DNA from: Marivivens donghaensis
Lineage (GTDB): Bacteria > Pseudomonadota > Alphaproteobacteria > Rhodobacterales > Rhodobacteraceae
Length of the DNA stretch: 64,000 nt
Assembly (NCBI RefSeq): GCF_030410045.1
Contig: NZ_JAUFRA010000005.1
Span: 620,001 to 684,000 of the forward strand
Direction of reading: 5' to 3'
Shown here: in pieces, positions 34,376 through 43,154 of the stretch
Position numbering within the stretch: position 1 is the first letter of the stretch
Layout: every line of letters begins with the position of its first letter
The notes under the pieces: model-generated
Databases searched by the model: none
What the model saw: the letters and a program-made list of their open reading frames with translations, nothing else
Told to the model about the DNA's origin: nothing
Program-made: the position numbers and the translations under genes

Positions 34376-35429
34376 CGACCCAATCATGGTTCAGGACAAT
34401 CACATCCTCGACAGAGCGGCCAACCAGTGACGCGAGGTCTGACCGTCCGATGAGCGCAGCGGGATTTGTGATCGCCATGTGCAAAACATCCTTAGGCGGC
34501 TCTCCCAACCCAATCAGCCGCGCAACGCCCTCTGCCATTGTCGTGTGCGCCCCTGCCAAGGCACCTTCGGCATTCACCAAGCGACCATCCTCGACCCGAA
34601 TGGTAGTTCCATAGAGGTCGAACTGATCAGGCCCACCGACCGTGGGCATCGCGTCCGAGACAAAGAATATCCGTCCCTGCGTTGCGCGAACGGCAATCTT
34701 TAACACGCGATCTTCGACGTGGATGCCATCCGCGATGAGGCCGACAAACGGCGCGCGTTCCATCGCTACGCCAGCTAGACCTGCGGCACGGTGCGTCATC
34801 GGCGACATAGCGTTGAACAAATGGGTCACTGCCTGTGCCCCCGCCGCAAAGCCAGCCTCGGCTTCCTCTGCCGTGGCATCAGAATGCCCGAGAGAGACGA
34901 TCACTCCCATCGCCATGAGGTCTGCGATCGCCGCCTCACCGACGATTTCGGGGGCAAGTGTCAGCAAGACGGTAACACCTGCGTCGCGCAACCGCTTAAC
35001 CGCTGCAATGGTGTTGTCATCCATGGGCCGCACATGTTCAGCCGAATGGGTGCCGCGTTTAGACATGGCAATATGCGGGCCTTCGATATGTAGGCCAAGA
35101 ACATCCTCTTTCGCCGCAATGATCGCATCTGTAACGGCGGTCAGAACGTTAGGCGCGTCGGTGATCACAGTCGGCATAATGCCAACAGTCCCAAACCGCC
35201 GATGGGCCGCGCAGATTTCGGAAAGTCGACTGGGTTCGGCGTTCAGCAAAACGCCGCCGCCACCGTTGACCTGTAGGTCCAGAAACCCCGGAACAATTGC
35301 GCCACTGATCTCAGCCCCACGCCGCGCGAGCGGGGTGACCTCAACGATCTGACCACCTTCAATACAGAGCGACGCAGGCCCCAAAGAGGCCCCATCGAAC
35401 ACAGATTCTGAGAAAACCCACTCAGTCAT
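34341..35429 (-). CDS. nagA: N-acetylglucosamine-6-phosphate deacetylase
   Basis: 362-residue amidohydrolase that deacetylates N-acetylglucosamine 6-phosphate in amino-sugar and cell-wall recycling. Motifs in order are PGFLDLQVNGGGG, GLHIEGPH with the metal-binding Glu, GHSDA, THLFNAM, GLIADGIHV, and VSDAM with the catalytic Asp. The ATG at 35429 overlaps the upstream ROK kinase gene by 8 bp, so the two form an operon. Extension to 35495 would run further into the kinase gene. No nagB is visible here. Confidence 0.93.
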   Translation of the reverse strand: MTEWVFSESVFDGASLGPASLCIEGGQIVEVTPLARRGAEISGAIVPGFLDLQVNGGGGVLLNAEPSRLSEICAAHRRFGTVGIMPTVITDAPNVLTAVTDAIIAAKEDVLGLHIEGPHIAMSKRGTHSAEHVRPMDDNTIAAVKRLRDAGVTVLLTLAPEIVGEAAIADLMAMGVIVSLGHSDATAEEAEAGFAAGAQAVTHLFNAMSPMTHRAAGLAGVAMERAPFVGLIADGIHVEDRVLKIAVRATQGRIFFVSDAMPTVGGPDQFDLYGTTIRVEDGRLVNAEGALAGAHTTMAEGVARLIGLGEPPKDVLHMAITNPAALIGRSDLASLVGRSVEDVIVLNHDWVVNGPLASFVGH

Positions 35430-36300
35430 CCGCGCTTTGCCGCCATGCCACATAGGCAGCACCAAGCGCACCAGATGCGTCGCCACCTTTGGCAATTCGA
35501 ATATCGGGAATAGGGAAGCCTTTGAACTGCGCGTTCGTCAGCGCCACTTTCAGATCTTCGACAAGGTGGGGAACCTTGCTCAGCCCGCCAGCCAAAATGA
35601 TCAACTCTGGATCACCAATGGTGTTGAGCGTAAAGAGCATCTCGGCCGTCAATTCGCACCAAATGTGCCAAGCCTTACCCCGTTCGGCGGCGATATCTTT
35701 CGGTGTCGTCTCGGAGCTTTTCACCGCTTTTGCGATCCGAACCAGCCCTGGCCCTGCAATAAGCGTTTCCATACAGCCGACACGGCCGCAGCCGCAGGCC
35801 ACGAGCGGCAAGTTATACCGTTGAACCAAATGCGCTGGCAGCGCGACGTGACCGATTTCACCCGAGGTTCCCGATGTCCCCGCTTGAAGCCGTCCATCGA
35901 CCGACAGCCCACTGCCGATCCCCGTTCCAATGATGACGCCCGCCACACGCTTCACGCCTTCTCCGACGCCAAAGACAGCCTCGGACAAAAGCAACGCCCG
36001 CGCATCGTTGATCCAAACCAATGGGCGCTTTGTCACTTTGACTACGTCAGAGACAAGCGTTCGTCCCGTCGCAGGAAGGTTCGACGTGAGAGCCACGCCC
36101 GTTTCAGGGTGGATCAATCCAGCCGCCGAAATACCAATGGGGACGTCACCGCAGGATGCCACCAGTTTTTTGAGCGCAGAAATCAAACCCTCATAGGTTT
36201 TCGGTGTGCTGACCCGTTCGGTCGCAACCAATTTCCATCCACGGTCAAAAATCTGTGCTTCGATCTTGGTCCCGCCGAGATCAATTCCTGCTGCGATCAT
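35422..36300 (-). CDS. ROK family sugar kinase, probable N-acetylglucosamine kinase
   Basis: 292-residue ROK kinase. The ATP-binding motif DLGGTK is at residues 7-12, then IGTGIGSGL, GEIGHVAL and the zinc-binding ROK signature CGCGRVGCMET near 167-178. Coupling to nagA points to phosphorylation of N-acetylglucosamine, giving the NagA substrate. Glucose or N-acetylmannosamine kinase activity cannot be ruled out by sequence. It follows the carboxyspermidine dehydrogenase gene after a terminator-like hairpin. Confidence 0.88.
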   Translation of the reverse strand: MIAAGIDLGGTKIEAQIFDRGWKLVATERVSTPKTYEGLISALKKLVASCGDVPIGISAAGLIHPETGVALTSNLPATGRTLVSDVVKVTKRPLVWINDARALLLSEAVFGVGEGVKRVAGVIIGTGIGSGLSVDGRLQAGTSGTSGEIGHVALPAHLVQRYNLPLVACGCGRVGCMETLIAGPGLVRIAKAVKSSETTPKDIAAERGKAWHIWCELTAEMLFTLNTIGDPELIILAGGLSKVPHLVEDLKVALTNAQFKGFPIPDIRIAKGGDASGALGAAYVAWRQSADD

Positions 36301-36307
36301 CCTGTCC

Positions 36308-36340
36308 CCAAAAAGAACAAGGTGGGTCGACGCCCACCTT
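36308..36340 (-). terminator. Terminator after the carboxyspermidine dehydrogenase gene
   Basis: AAGGTGGG (36319-36326), 6-nt loop, CCCACCTT (36333-36340). Read on the minus strand, the stem is followed by TTGTTCTTTTT. An 8-bp stem with a T-rich tail 36 bp after the minus-strand stop at 36376. Confidence 0.7.
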
Positions 36341-36375
36341 ATCCAAATATTTAACGATGTTACCAGCCTATTGGA

Positions 36376-37623
36376 TCATTCGTTCCAAGCTTTGTCGGTG
36401 CCACCAAGGCCACCAACCTGAACGCGGGTCGGCAGGCCGATCTGGTCCAGAATGGTAAAGAACGGCTTGGGGTCGAGCTCTTCGACATTGCGCATGGTCT
36501 TTGCCTCCCATTCGCCAGTGGCAACAAGCATCGCCGCAGCGACGGGCGGAACACCTGCGGTGTAGGAAATGCCTTGGCTGCCGACTTCTTCGTAGGCTTC
36601 TTTGTGATCGGCCACGTTGTAGACGAAGACCTCAACGTCTTGACCGTCTTTTGTGCCCTTCACGAGATCACCAATACAGGTCTTGCCCGTGTAGTTCGGC
36701 GCCAGAGAGGACGGATCTGGCAAGACAGCTTTCACCACTTTCAACGGCACCACTTCCAGACCTTCGGCAGTTGTGACTGGCTGCTCGGACAGAAGGCCGA
36801 GGTTTTTCAGAACGGTAAAGACGTTGATGTAGTGGTCACCAAAGCCCATCCAGAACCGCACGTCAGCCTGCGGATAATTCGCAGCAAGGCTGTGCACCTC
36901 GTCGTGGCCCGACTGATAGCCGCGGCAAGTGCCGACCACAGGGAGGTCCCAATCGTGGCCAGAGGCAAACATGGTTGTCTCTTTCCACTGCTGGTCTTCC
37001 CAGTAGTAAACAACGCCGGTGAATTCACGGAAGTTGATTTCAGGGTCAAAGTTCGTCGCAAAATACTTACCGTGCGAACCCGCGTTGATGTCGACGATGT
37101 CGATGGACTTTACCTCGTCCATATATTCATCAATCGCAAATCGCGCGAATGCGTTCACAACACCCGGGTCGAAACCAGCGCCCAAAATGGCGGTTACGCC
37201 CTTCTCAGCGCAGAGGTCGCGTTTCTTCCATTCGTAGTTTGCATACCAAGGCGGAGTTTCGCAGATCTTTGCGGGGTCTTCGTGGATCGCCGTGTCGATA
37301 TAGGCAACGCCTGTTTCGATACAGGCATCCAGAACGTACATATTCACAAAGGCAGAGCCTACGTTGATGACGATCTCAACACCCGTCTCGCGGATCAGGG
37401 CTGCAACCGCCGCCGTATCCATCGCATCAACCTGATGGGCCGCCAAAACGCCCTCTTGTTTCATCGCGCCCTTTTCGCGGACCGACTCAAGGATCGCTTC
37501 ACATTTGGAAAGCGTCCGGCTCGCGATATGAATCTCGCCAAGCACATCGTTATTTTGCGCGCATTTATGCGCTACGACCTGAGCGACGCCGCCAGCGCCG
37601 ATGATGAGAACGTTCTGTTTCAA
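36376..37623 (-). CDS. Carboxynorspermidine/carboxyspermidine synthase (saccharopine dehydrogenase family)
   Basis: 415-residue NADPH-dependent enzyme that condenses an aliphatic diamine with aspartate semialdehyde, giving carboxyspermidine (from putrescine) or carboxynorspermidine. It has the Rossmann motif VLIIGAGGVAQVVAHK at residues 5-20, VINVGSAFVN, and GAGFDPGVVNAFARFA. The start codon is TTG at 37623: no ATG or GTG occurs before the Rossmann strand, and AAAGGGGG lies nine bases upstream. It is 61 bp downstream of the matching decarboxylase gene. This route replaces the S-adenosylmethionine-dependent spermidine synthase in many bacteria. Confidence 0.92.
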   Translation of the reverse strand: MKQNVLIIGAGGVAQVVAHKCAQNNDVLGEIHIASRTLSKCEAILESVREKGAMKQEGVLAAHQVDAMDTAAVAALIRETGVEIVINVGSAFVNMYVLDACIETGVAYIDTAIHEDPAKICETPPWYANYEWKKRDLCAEKGVTAILGAGFDPGVVNAFARFAIDEYMDEVKSIDIVDINAGSHGKYFATNFDPEINFREFTGVVYYWEDQQWKETTMFASGHDWDLPVVGTCRGYQSGHDEVHSLAANYPQADVRFWMGFGDHYINVFTVLKNLGLLSEQPVTTAEGLEVVPLKVVKAVLPDPSSLAPNYTGKTCIGDLVKGTKDGQDVEVFVYNVADHKEAYEEVGSQGISYTAGVPPVAAAMLVATGEWEAKTMRNVEELDPKPFFTILDQIGLPTRVQVGGLGGTDKAWNE

Positions 37624-37684
37624 TGCACAGGACCCCCTTTGGTGGTAAGTTTGACGTTAGGTTTATCGCCCTGAGGCGACACAT

Positions 37685-38779
37685 TCACGACAATGCAGCC
37701 GAGAAATCTTCGTATGTGAAATCGCGGACCAATCGTTCGGTACCGTCGAGTTCGCGAATGGCAATCGCAGGCATCTTTACGCCATTGAACCAGTTCTTCT
37801 TAACCATAGTGTAGCCTGCCGCATCCTGAATGGACAGGCGATCACCTGCCTTGAGTGGCGCAGGGAATTTGAACTCGCCGAAAATATCGCCCGCAAGGCA
37901 GGATTTTCCGCAGACCATCCACTCTTGATCGCCGCTCTCGTTCATCTTTGCGCTTTCGCGGTAGATCAGCAGGTCGAGCATATGCGCTTCGATCGAGCTA
38001 TCCACGATGGCAAGGTTTTTACCGTTGTGGAGTGTGTCGAGAACCGTCACCTCGAGCGTGGTCGATTTGGTGATCGCCGCCTCGCCTGGTTCCAGATAGA
38101 CCTGTACTTCGTTCTGTTCGCTAAAGCGTTTCAGGCGCTCAGCGAGCTTTTCAAGCGGATAATCCTCGCCAGTGAAATGGATACCGCCGCCAAGGCTGAT
38201 CCATTCCATCTTGCGGATCAGGTAACCAAACCGCTGTTCAATGCTGTTGAGCATTGCGTCAAACCGATCAAAGTCCGCGTTCTCACAGTTGTTGTGGAAC
38301 ATAAAGCCAGTGATCAGATCGGCAACGGGTTCGATGTTTTTCGGGTCATGTTCACCCAGACGGCTAAAGGGGCGCGCTGGATCGGCGAGGTCAAAACCAG
38401 AGGTCGACACACCGGGGTTCACGCGCAGGCCGCGTTTATGGCCGCGTGATACTTCCTCATGGCGGGTCAGCTGACCGACCGTGTTGAAAATGATCTTGTC
38501 TGAGTTCGCCAAAACCTCGTCCATCTCGTCGTCTTTCCAAGCGACAGAATAGGCGTGGGTTTCACCGGGGAATTTTTCGCGACCAAGCTTTACCTCAAAC
38601 ATAGAAGACGACGTCGTGCCGTCCATGTATTCGGACATAAAATCAAACACTGACCACGTCGCAAAACACTTGAGCGCCAAAAGCGCCTTTGCCCCCGAGT
38701 TTTCGCGGAGCCAAGCAATTTTTTCCATATTAGGAAGAAGACGAGCCTTATCGATAAGGTAGTACGGCGTGTCGATCAT
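37685..38779 (-). CDS. nspC: Carboxynorspermidine/carboxyspermidine decarboxylase
   Basis: 364-residue PLP enzyme of the alanine-racemase-fold decarboxylases that makes (nor)spermidine from the carboxy compound. Lys37 (ALLALKCFAT) should bind PLP. HNNCEN, SLGGGIHF, EPGEA and the active-site Cys in CGKSCLAGD follow. The ATG at 38779 has GGGGGAAA as ribosome-binding site. It precedes the dehydrogenase gene in one operon, giving a complete two-step path from aspartate semialdehyde and putrescine to spermidine. Confidence 0.93.
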   Translation of the reverse strand: MIDTPYYLIDKARLLPNMEKIAWLRENSGAKALLALKCFATWSVFDFMSEYMDGTTSSSMFEVKLGREKFPGETHAYSVAWKDDEMDEVLANSDKIIFNTVGQLTRHEEVSRGHKRGLRVNPGVSTSGFDLADPARPFSRLGEHDPKNIEPVADLITGFMFHNNCENADFDRFDAMLNSIEQRFGYLIRKMEWISLGGGIHFTGEDYPLEKLAERLKRFSEQNEVQVYLEPGEAAITKSTTLEVTVLDTLHNGKNLAIVDSSIEAHMLDLLIYRESAKMNESGDQEWMVCGKSCLAGDIFGEFKFPAPLKAGDRLSIQDAAGYTMVKKNWFNGVKMPAIAIRELDGTERLVRDFTYEDFSAALS

Positions 38780-38863
38780 CGGTTTCCCCCGTGAGGCAAA
38801 GGAACTCAAACCAGAAACCGCGACATAGGGCCTTTGCCCCCATGGGACAAGTTTAATTTGTGA

Positions 38864-39577
38864 TCAATCCTCTACGGTGTCGATCCACTGGAGCAAAACA
38901 TCCTCTGACTTGATCTGGATAACACCCTTTTCAATGGTGATCAGACCGTCGCGGCGCATACGGCCTAAGTTCTTGTTCACGGTCTGACGCGAACACCCGA
39001 CTGTATCGGCAATAAAGGTTTGGCTATGCCGAACGCTGTTATCCGAACAGCGCAACTGAAGAAGATAATGCGCGATCCGCTGCGGGACATTCATATCCTT
39101 TTCAGCACTTCGGAACATATTGAACCGCAGCATGGCCTCGTACATATGCGCCGAAAGGTTGCGAACAAATCGGGGATCGGTCGTCAGGTCTGCGAGCTGA
39201 GCCTTTTCGATCAAAAGAACGCAGCTCCCTGCCGTCGCCCGTCCACTCGCCGCAGCAGTCCTATTGGCAAGGCATTCAATACCGCCCAATGTCATGCCCA
39301 CATTGGCGATCAACAATGGCGTGCGGGTGCCGGCAGACGAAAGGTAGCAGATCTCTACCTGCCCTTGTGCAACCAAATAGAGCCCTAGGGGCACTTGATC
39401 CTGATGAATGAAATCCGTCGCCTCTGGGAAGTATTGCATGCGAGCTGCATCGATGAGTCGGATTTTCTCCAGTTCCGAGAAACCGTCGAATATCTCGCTC
39501 CGCATCAATTGTGGGAACCGTAAACTATTTCTTATCCCTCGGCTCGGCTTGTCAGCCGTGCCTTTGTCCCCAAGCAT
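38864..39577 (-). CDS. Crp/Fnr family transcriptional regulator
   Basis: 237-residue regulator. The cyclic-nucleotide-binding-like beta-barrel spans about 30-140 (HQDQVPLGLYLVAQGQVEICYL), then a dimer helix, then a C-terminal winged helix-turn-helix (FIADTVGCSRQTVNKNLGRMR) near 185-205. There is no N-terminal cysteine cluster, so it is not an oxygen-sensing Fnr of the iron-sulfur type. The ATG at 39577 has GGAG as ribosome-binding site. A perfect dyad lies about 90 bp upstream. The effector is unknown. Confidence 0.87.
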   Translation of the reverse strand: MLGDKGTADKPSRGIRNSLRFPQLMRSEIFDGFSELEKIRLIDAARMQYFPEATDFIHQDQVPLGLYLVAQGQVEICYLSSAGTRTPLLIANVGMTLGGIECLANRTAAASGRATAGSCVLLIEKAQLADLTTDPRFVRNLSAHMYEAMLRFNMFRSAEKDMNVPQRIAHYLLQLRCSDNSVRHSQTFIADTVGCSRQTVNKNLGRMRRDGLITIEKGVIQIKSEDVLLQWIDTVED

Positions 39578-39665
39578 CGGAACTCCGTCTGTGTTATATG
39601 TGAAAAAGCGCAGCAGCAGAGATGCACTGCATGCTGCGCCCATACTAAATACGAACCACAATCTA

Positions 39666-39686
39666 AAGTATATATGACCTATACTT
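39666..39686. promoter_or_regulatory. Perfect dyad upstream of the Crp-family regulator
   Basis: AAGTATA-N7-TATACTT, a 21-bp site with 7-bp perfect arms, 89 bp upstream of the regulator's start on the minus strand. It is unlike the classical TGTGA Crp or TTGAT Fnr site, so it may be bound by this regulator with its own specificity or by another factor. Confidence 0.5.
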
Positions 39687-39762
39687 GAGGATATAATGTC
39701 TTTGAGGCGACACCATAAACCATTGGATCATTTTCAGTGGAGACTCGTTAACAAGCCCTTAA

Positions 39763-39796
39763 CAAAAAAGGCCCGCGAACACTTCGCGGGCCTTTT
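39763..39796 (-). terminator. Intrinsic terminator after gcvP
   Basis: A perfect 14-bp stem (AAAAGGCCCGCGAA at 39766-39779 and its complement at 39783-39796) with a 3-nt loop. On the minus strand it is followed by TTTTTTG. It lies 17 bp after the gcvP stop and closes the gcvTHP operon. Confidence 0.93.
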
Positions 39797-39813
39797 CTTG
39801 TTTTGACGAAACC

Positions 39814-42663
39814 TTACTCGGCGGCTTCTTGGTAATTCGAAAGCGGCGGACAAATGCACATCAGGTTGCGATCCCCCCAGACGTTATCGACGCGATTCAC
39901 AGGTGCCCAGTATTTGTCCACACGGAACGATCCCGCTGGATAACAGGCCTCTTCACGGGTGTACGGACGTTCCCAATCACCGATCAGGTCCTCAACAGTA
40001 TGCGGCGCGTTGCACAGAGGGTTGTTGTCAGCGGGCCAAGTTCCCGCTGCAACCTTGTCGATCTCAGCGCGGATGGACAGCATCGCATCGATAAAGCGGT
40101 CCAACTCTGCTTTTGTCTCGGACTCGGTCGGCTCGACCATCAATGTTCCCGCGACAGGCCAACTCATCGTGGGTGCGTGGAACCCGTTGTCGATGAGACG
40201 CTTTGCGATGTCATCGACGGTCACGCCGTGATCATCGGCAAACGGACGCGTGTCGAGGATACATTCGTGTGCTACGCGACCATTGCGGCCTTTGAAAAGG
40301 ACGCCGTAACCAGCTTCCAGCCGTTTCGCGATGTAGTTCGCGTTGAGGATCGCGACCTTGGTCGCTTGGGTTAGGCCCTGCCCGCCCATCATCAACACAT
40401 AAGCCCACGAAATCAGCAGGATCGACGCAGACCCCCAAGGTGCCGAGGACACCGGTCCCGTTTCGCCACCCGTTTCAGGGTGTCCTGGCAGGTAGGGCGC
40501 GAGGTGTGCTTTGACCCCAATTGGACCCATGCCGGGGCCACCGCCGCCGTGCGGGATCGCAAAGGTCTTGTGCAGGTTGAGGTGCGAAACGTCACCGCCG
40601 ATGTCACCCGGCTTAACCAAACCAACCATCGCATTGAGGTTCGCGCCGTCGATGTAAACTTGGCCGCCGAACTGGTGCGTGATCTCGCAAACCTCGCGCA
40701 CGGTTTCTTCGAACACGCCGTGGGTCGACGGATAGGTGATCATACAAGCCGCCAAACGGTCACCCGCTTTTTCAGCCTTCGCGCGGAAATCCTCAACGTC
40801 GATATCGCCATTTTCTGCGGACTTCACCACGACCACATCCATGCCACACATCTGCGCCGAAGCAGGGTTCGTGCCGTGTGCAGAGACAGGGATCAGACAG
40901 ATGTTTCGCTGCATGTCGCCGTTGGCCTTATGGTAGGCCATGATGGTCAAAAGGCCTGCATATTCGCCCTGCGCGCCAGAGTTCGGCTGCATCGACATCG
41001 CGTCATAGCCTGTCACGACACAGAGCTTTTCACTCAGGTCAGCGATCATCTCTTGATACCCAGCAGCCTGATCAACAGGGGCAAAGGGGTGCAAGAACGC
41101 AAACTCTGGCCACGTAATCGGCATCATTTCCGCCGCCGCGTTCAGTTTCATAGTGCACGACCCCAGCGGGATCATTGCCCGATCGAGCGCAAGGTCGCGA
41201 TCCGAGAGACGACGCATATAGCGCATCATTTCCGTCTCAGCGCGGTTCATGTGGAAAATAGGGTGGGTTAGGTAATCCGACGTGCGGATCAGATCCTCGG
41301 GGATTTCATAATGATGCGTGAGGTCTTCGTCCTTTGCATCGATGCCAAAGGCACGCCATACCGCCTCAATCGTAGAACGACGAGTGCGCTCATCGAGGCT
41401 GATACCGACCTTAGTTTCACCGACTTTGCGTAGGTTAATGCCTTCTTCAACAGCTGACTTCATCACGGTGCCCTGAAGCGGGCCAACCTCGACGGTGACA
41501 GTATCGAAATAGGCATCGGGTTCGACCTTGAACCCTGCGGCTTCGAGGCCTTTCACCAGTCGCACAGTCTTGCGGTGGATACGCTGCGCAATCGCTTTAA
41601 GGCCAACGGGGCCGTGGAACACCGCATACATCGACGCCATCACCGCCAACAATGCTTGCGCTGTGCAGACGTTCGACGTCGCCTTTTCACGGCGGATGTG
41701 CTGTTCGCGGGTTTGAAGCGACAGACGCAGGGCACGGCCACCGCGACTATCGACCGACACACCCACAATGCGTCCAGGCATGGAACGTTTGTAAGCATCT
41801 TTACAGGCGAAATAAGCTGCGTGCGGGCCGCCGTATCCTAGCGGCACGCCAAATCGCTGCGTGGTGCCAACGGCAATATCTGCCCCCATCGCACCCGGCT
41901 CTTTGAGCATGGTCAGGGCGAGCGGGTCGGCGATCACGATACCAATAGCGTTAAAGTCATGCAGGTCCGCGATCTGGGCCGTAAAGTCCCGCACGTGACC
42001 ATAGGTGCCTGGGTATTGGAACACAGCGCCAAAGACCTTGGAGGCGTCGAGGTCGTCGGGACAACCCACGATCACTTCGATCCCCAGCGGTTCTGCGCGG
42101 GTTTTGATGACCGCGATGTTCTGCGGATGGCAGTTTTCATCGACAAAGAACGCGGTTGCTTTGGACTTTGCCACGCGCTGCGCCATGGTCATGGCCTCGG
42201 CTGCGGCCGTTGCCTCGTCCAAGAGCGACGCGTTCGCAATTTCGAGGCCCGTCAGATCACAGACCATGGTCTGGTAGTTCAACAGCGCCTCAAGGCGACC
42301 TTGCGAAATTTCAGGCTGATAGGGCGTGTAAGCCGTATACCACGCAGGGTTTTCCAAGATGTTGCGCTGAATGGCGGGCGGCGTCACGGTGCCATAGAAC
42401 CCCTGCCCGATCAGCGAGGTCATCTGTTTGTTTTTCTTGGCCACGTTACCGAGGAAATACAGCAGTTCACCTTCCGACTTGGGCTTCCCAAAATCGAGAG
42501 GTTCGGACTGACGGATGGATGCAGGGACCGTCTGTTCGATCAATTGATCGAGGCTCTCAACACCCACAACACGCAGCATTTCTTCCATCTCAGCAGGGCT
42601 TGGCCCGATGTGACGGCGGTTGGCAAAATCGTAAGGGCGGTAGTCGGTGGGTTCAAACGGCAT
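39814..42663 (-). CDS. gcvP: Glycine dehydrogenase (decarboxylating), P protein
   Basis: 949-residue single-chain P protein of the glycine cleavage system. It decarboxylates glycine and passes the aminomethyl group to the lipoyl arm of GcvH. The two homologous halves are visible. The PLP-binding Lys is in NLHKTFAIPHGGGGPG near residue 702, and TTQRFGVPLGYGGPHAAY belongs to the N-terminal half. Starts at 42663 with GAGGA as ribosome-binding site. It is last in gcvT-gcvH-gcvP, controlled by the riboswitch upstream of gcvT. Confidence 0.97.
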   Translation of the reverse strand: MPFEPTDYRPYDFANRRHIGPSPAEMEEMLRVVGVESLDQLIEQTVPASIRQSEPLDFGKPKSEGELLYFLGNVAKKNKQMTSLIGQGFYGTVTPPAIQRNILENPAWYTAYTPYQPEISQGRLEALLNYQTMVCDLTGLEIANASLLDEATAAAEAMTMAQRVAKSKATAFFVDENCHPQNIAVIKTRAEPLGIEVIVGCPDDLDASKVFGAVFQYPGTYGHVRDFTAQIADLHDFNAIGIVIADPLALTMLKEPGAMGADIAVGTTQRFGVPLGYGGPHAAYFACKDAYKRSMPGRIVGVSVDSRGGRALRLSLQTREQHIRREKATSNVCTAQALLAVMASMYAVFHGPVGLKAIAQRIHRKTVRLVKGLEAAGFKVEPDAYFDTVTVEVGPLQGTVMKSAVEEGINLRKVGETKVGISLDERTRRSTIEAVWRAFGIDAKDEDLTHHYEIPEDLIRTSDYLTHPIFHMNRAETEMMRYMRRLSDRDLALDRAMIPLGSCTMKLNAAAEMMPITWPEFAFLHPFAPVDQAAGYQEMIADLSEKLCVVTGYDAMSMQPNSGAQGEYAGLLTIMAYHKANGDMQRNICLIPVSAHGTNPASAQMCGMDVVVVKSAENGDIDVEDFRAKAEKAGDRLAACMITYPSTHGVFEETVREVCEITHQFGGQVYIDGANLNAMVGLVKPGDIGGDVSHLNLHKTFAIPHGGGGPGMGPIGVKAHLAPYLPGHPETGGETGPVSSAPWGSASILLISWAYVLMMGGQGLTQATKVAILNANYIAKRLEAGYGVLFKGRNGRVAHECILDTRPFADDHGVTVDDIAKRLIDNGFHAPTMSWPVAGTLMVEPTESETKAELDRFIDAMLSIRAEIDKVAAGTWPADNNPLCNAPHTVEDLIGDWERPYTREEACYPAGSFRVDKYWAPVNRVDNVWGDRNLMCICPPLSNYQEAAE

Positions 42664-42772
42664 GGGCCTATCCTCGGGCAAAAAAGGTCTGACTGGGGGC
42701 GACGACCACCCCCATTTCTGTCGTCCAGCACTGAATGTCACGAAGCTCTAACCACATGACATATCAGAGAAA

Positions 42773-43132
42773 TTATCCGATGTGCGCCTTGTAGGCGGCT
42801 TCGTCCATGTATTCATCAAGCACGGACAAATCTTCGACTTTCATCTTGAAGAACCAACCGTCATTCAACGGATCGTCGTTCACCAAAGATGGGTTGTCAG
42901 CCAGAACGTCGTTCACTTCGACGATCTCGCCATCCAGCGGAGCAAGGATGTCGGAGGCTGCTTTAACCGATTCAATCACAACCACTTCGTCGTCTTTGGC
43001 GACTTCGGTGCCTTCTTCGGGCAGTTCCACAAACACAATATCACCAAGCTGCTCGGTGGCGTGTTCGGTAATACCAACAACGACCAGATCACCTTCGACG
43101 CGCAGCCATTCGTGTTCTTCTGTGTATTTCAT
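42773..43132 (-). CDS. gcvH: Glycine cleavage system H protein
   Basis: 119-residue lipoyl carrier that shuttles the aminomethyl group between the P, T and L proteins. The lipoylated Lys57 is in VVIESVKAASDI, followed by the GEIVEVN turn. The ATG at 43132 is chosen over a TTG two codons upstream because AGGAG stands at a good distance. It lies 22 bp after gcvT, and 109 bp separate it from gcvP. Confidence 0.97.
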   Translation of the reverse strand: MKYTEEHEWLRVEGDLVVVGITEHATEQLGDIVFVELPEEGTEVAKDDEVVVIESVKAASDILAPLDGEIVEVNDVLADNPSLVNDDPLNDGWFFKMKVEDLSVLDEYMDEAAYKAHIG

Positions 43133-43154
43133 GTCCAAAATCTCCTGTCGGACC

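Noticed and set aside
38864..39577. Oxygen-sensing Fnr
   Set aside because: No N-terminal cysteine cluster for an iron-sulfur centre.
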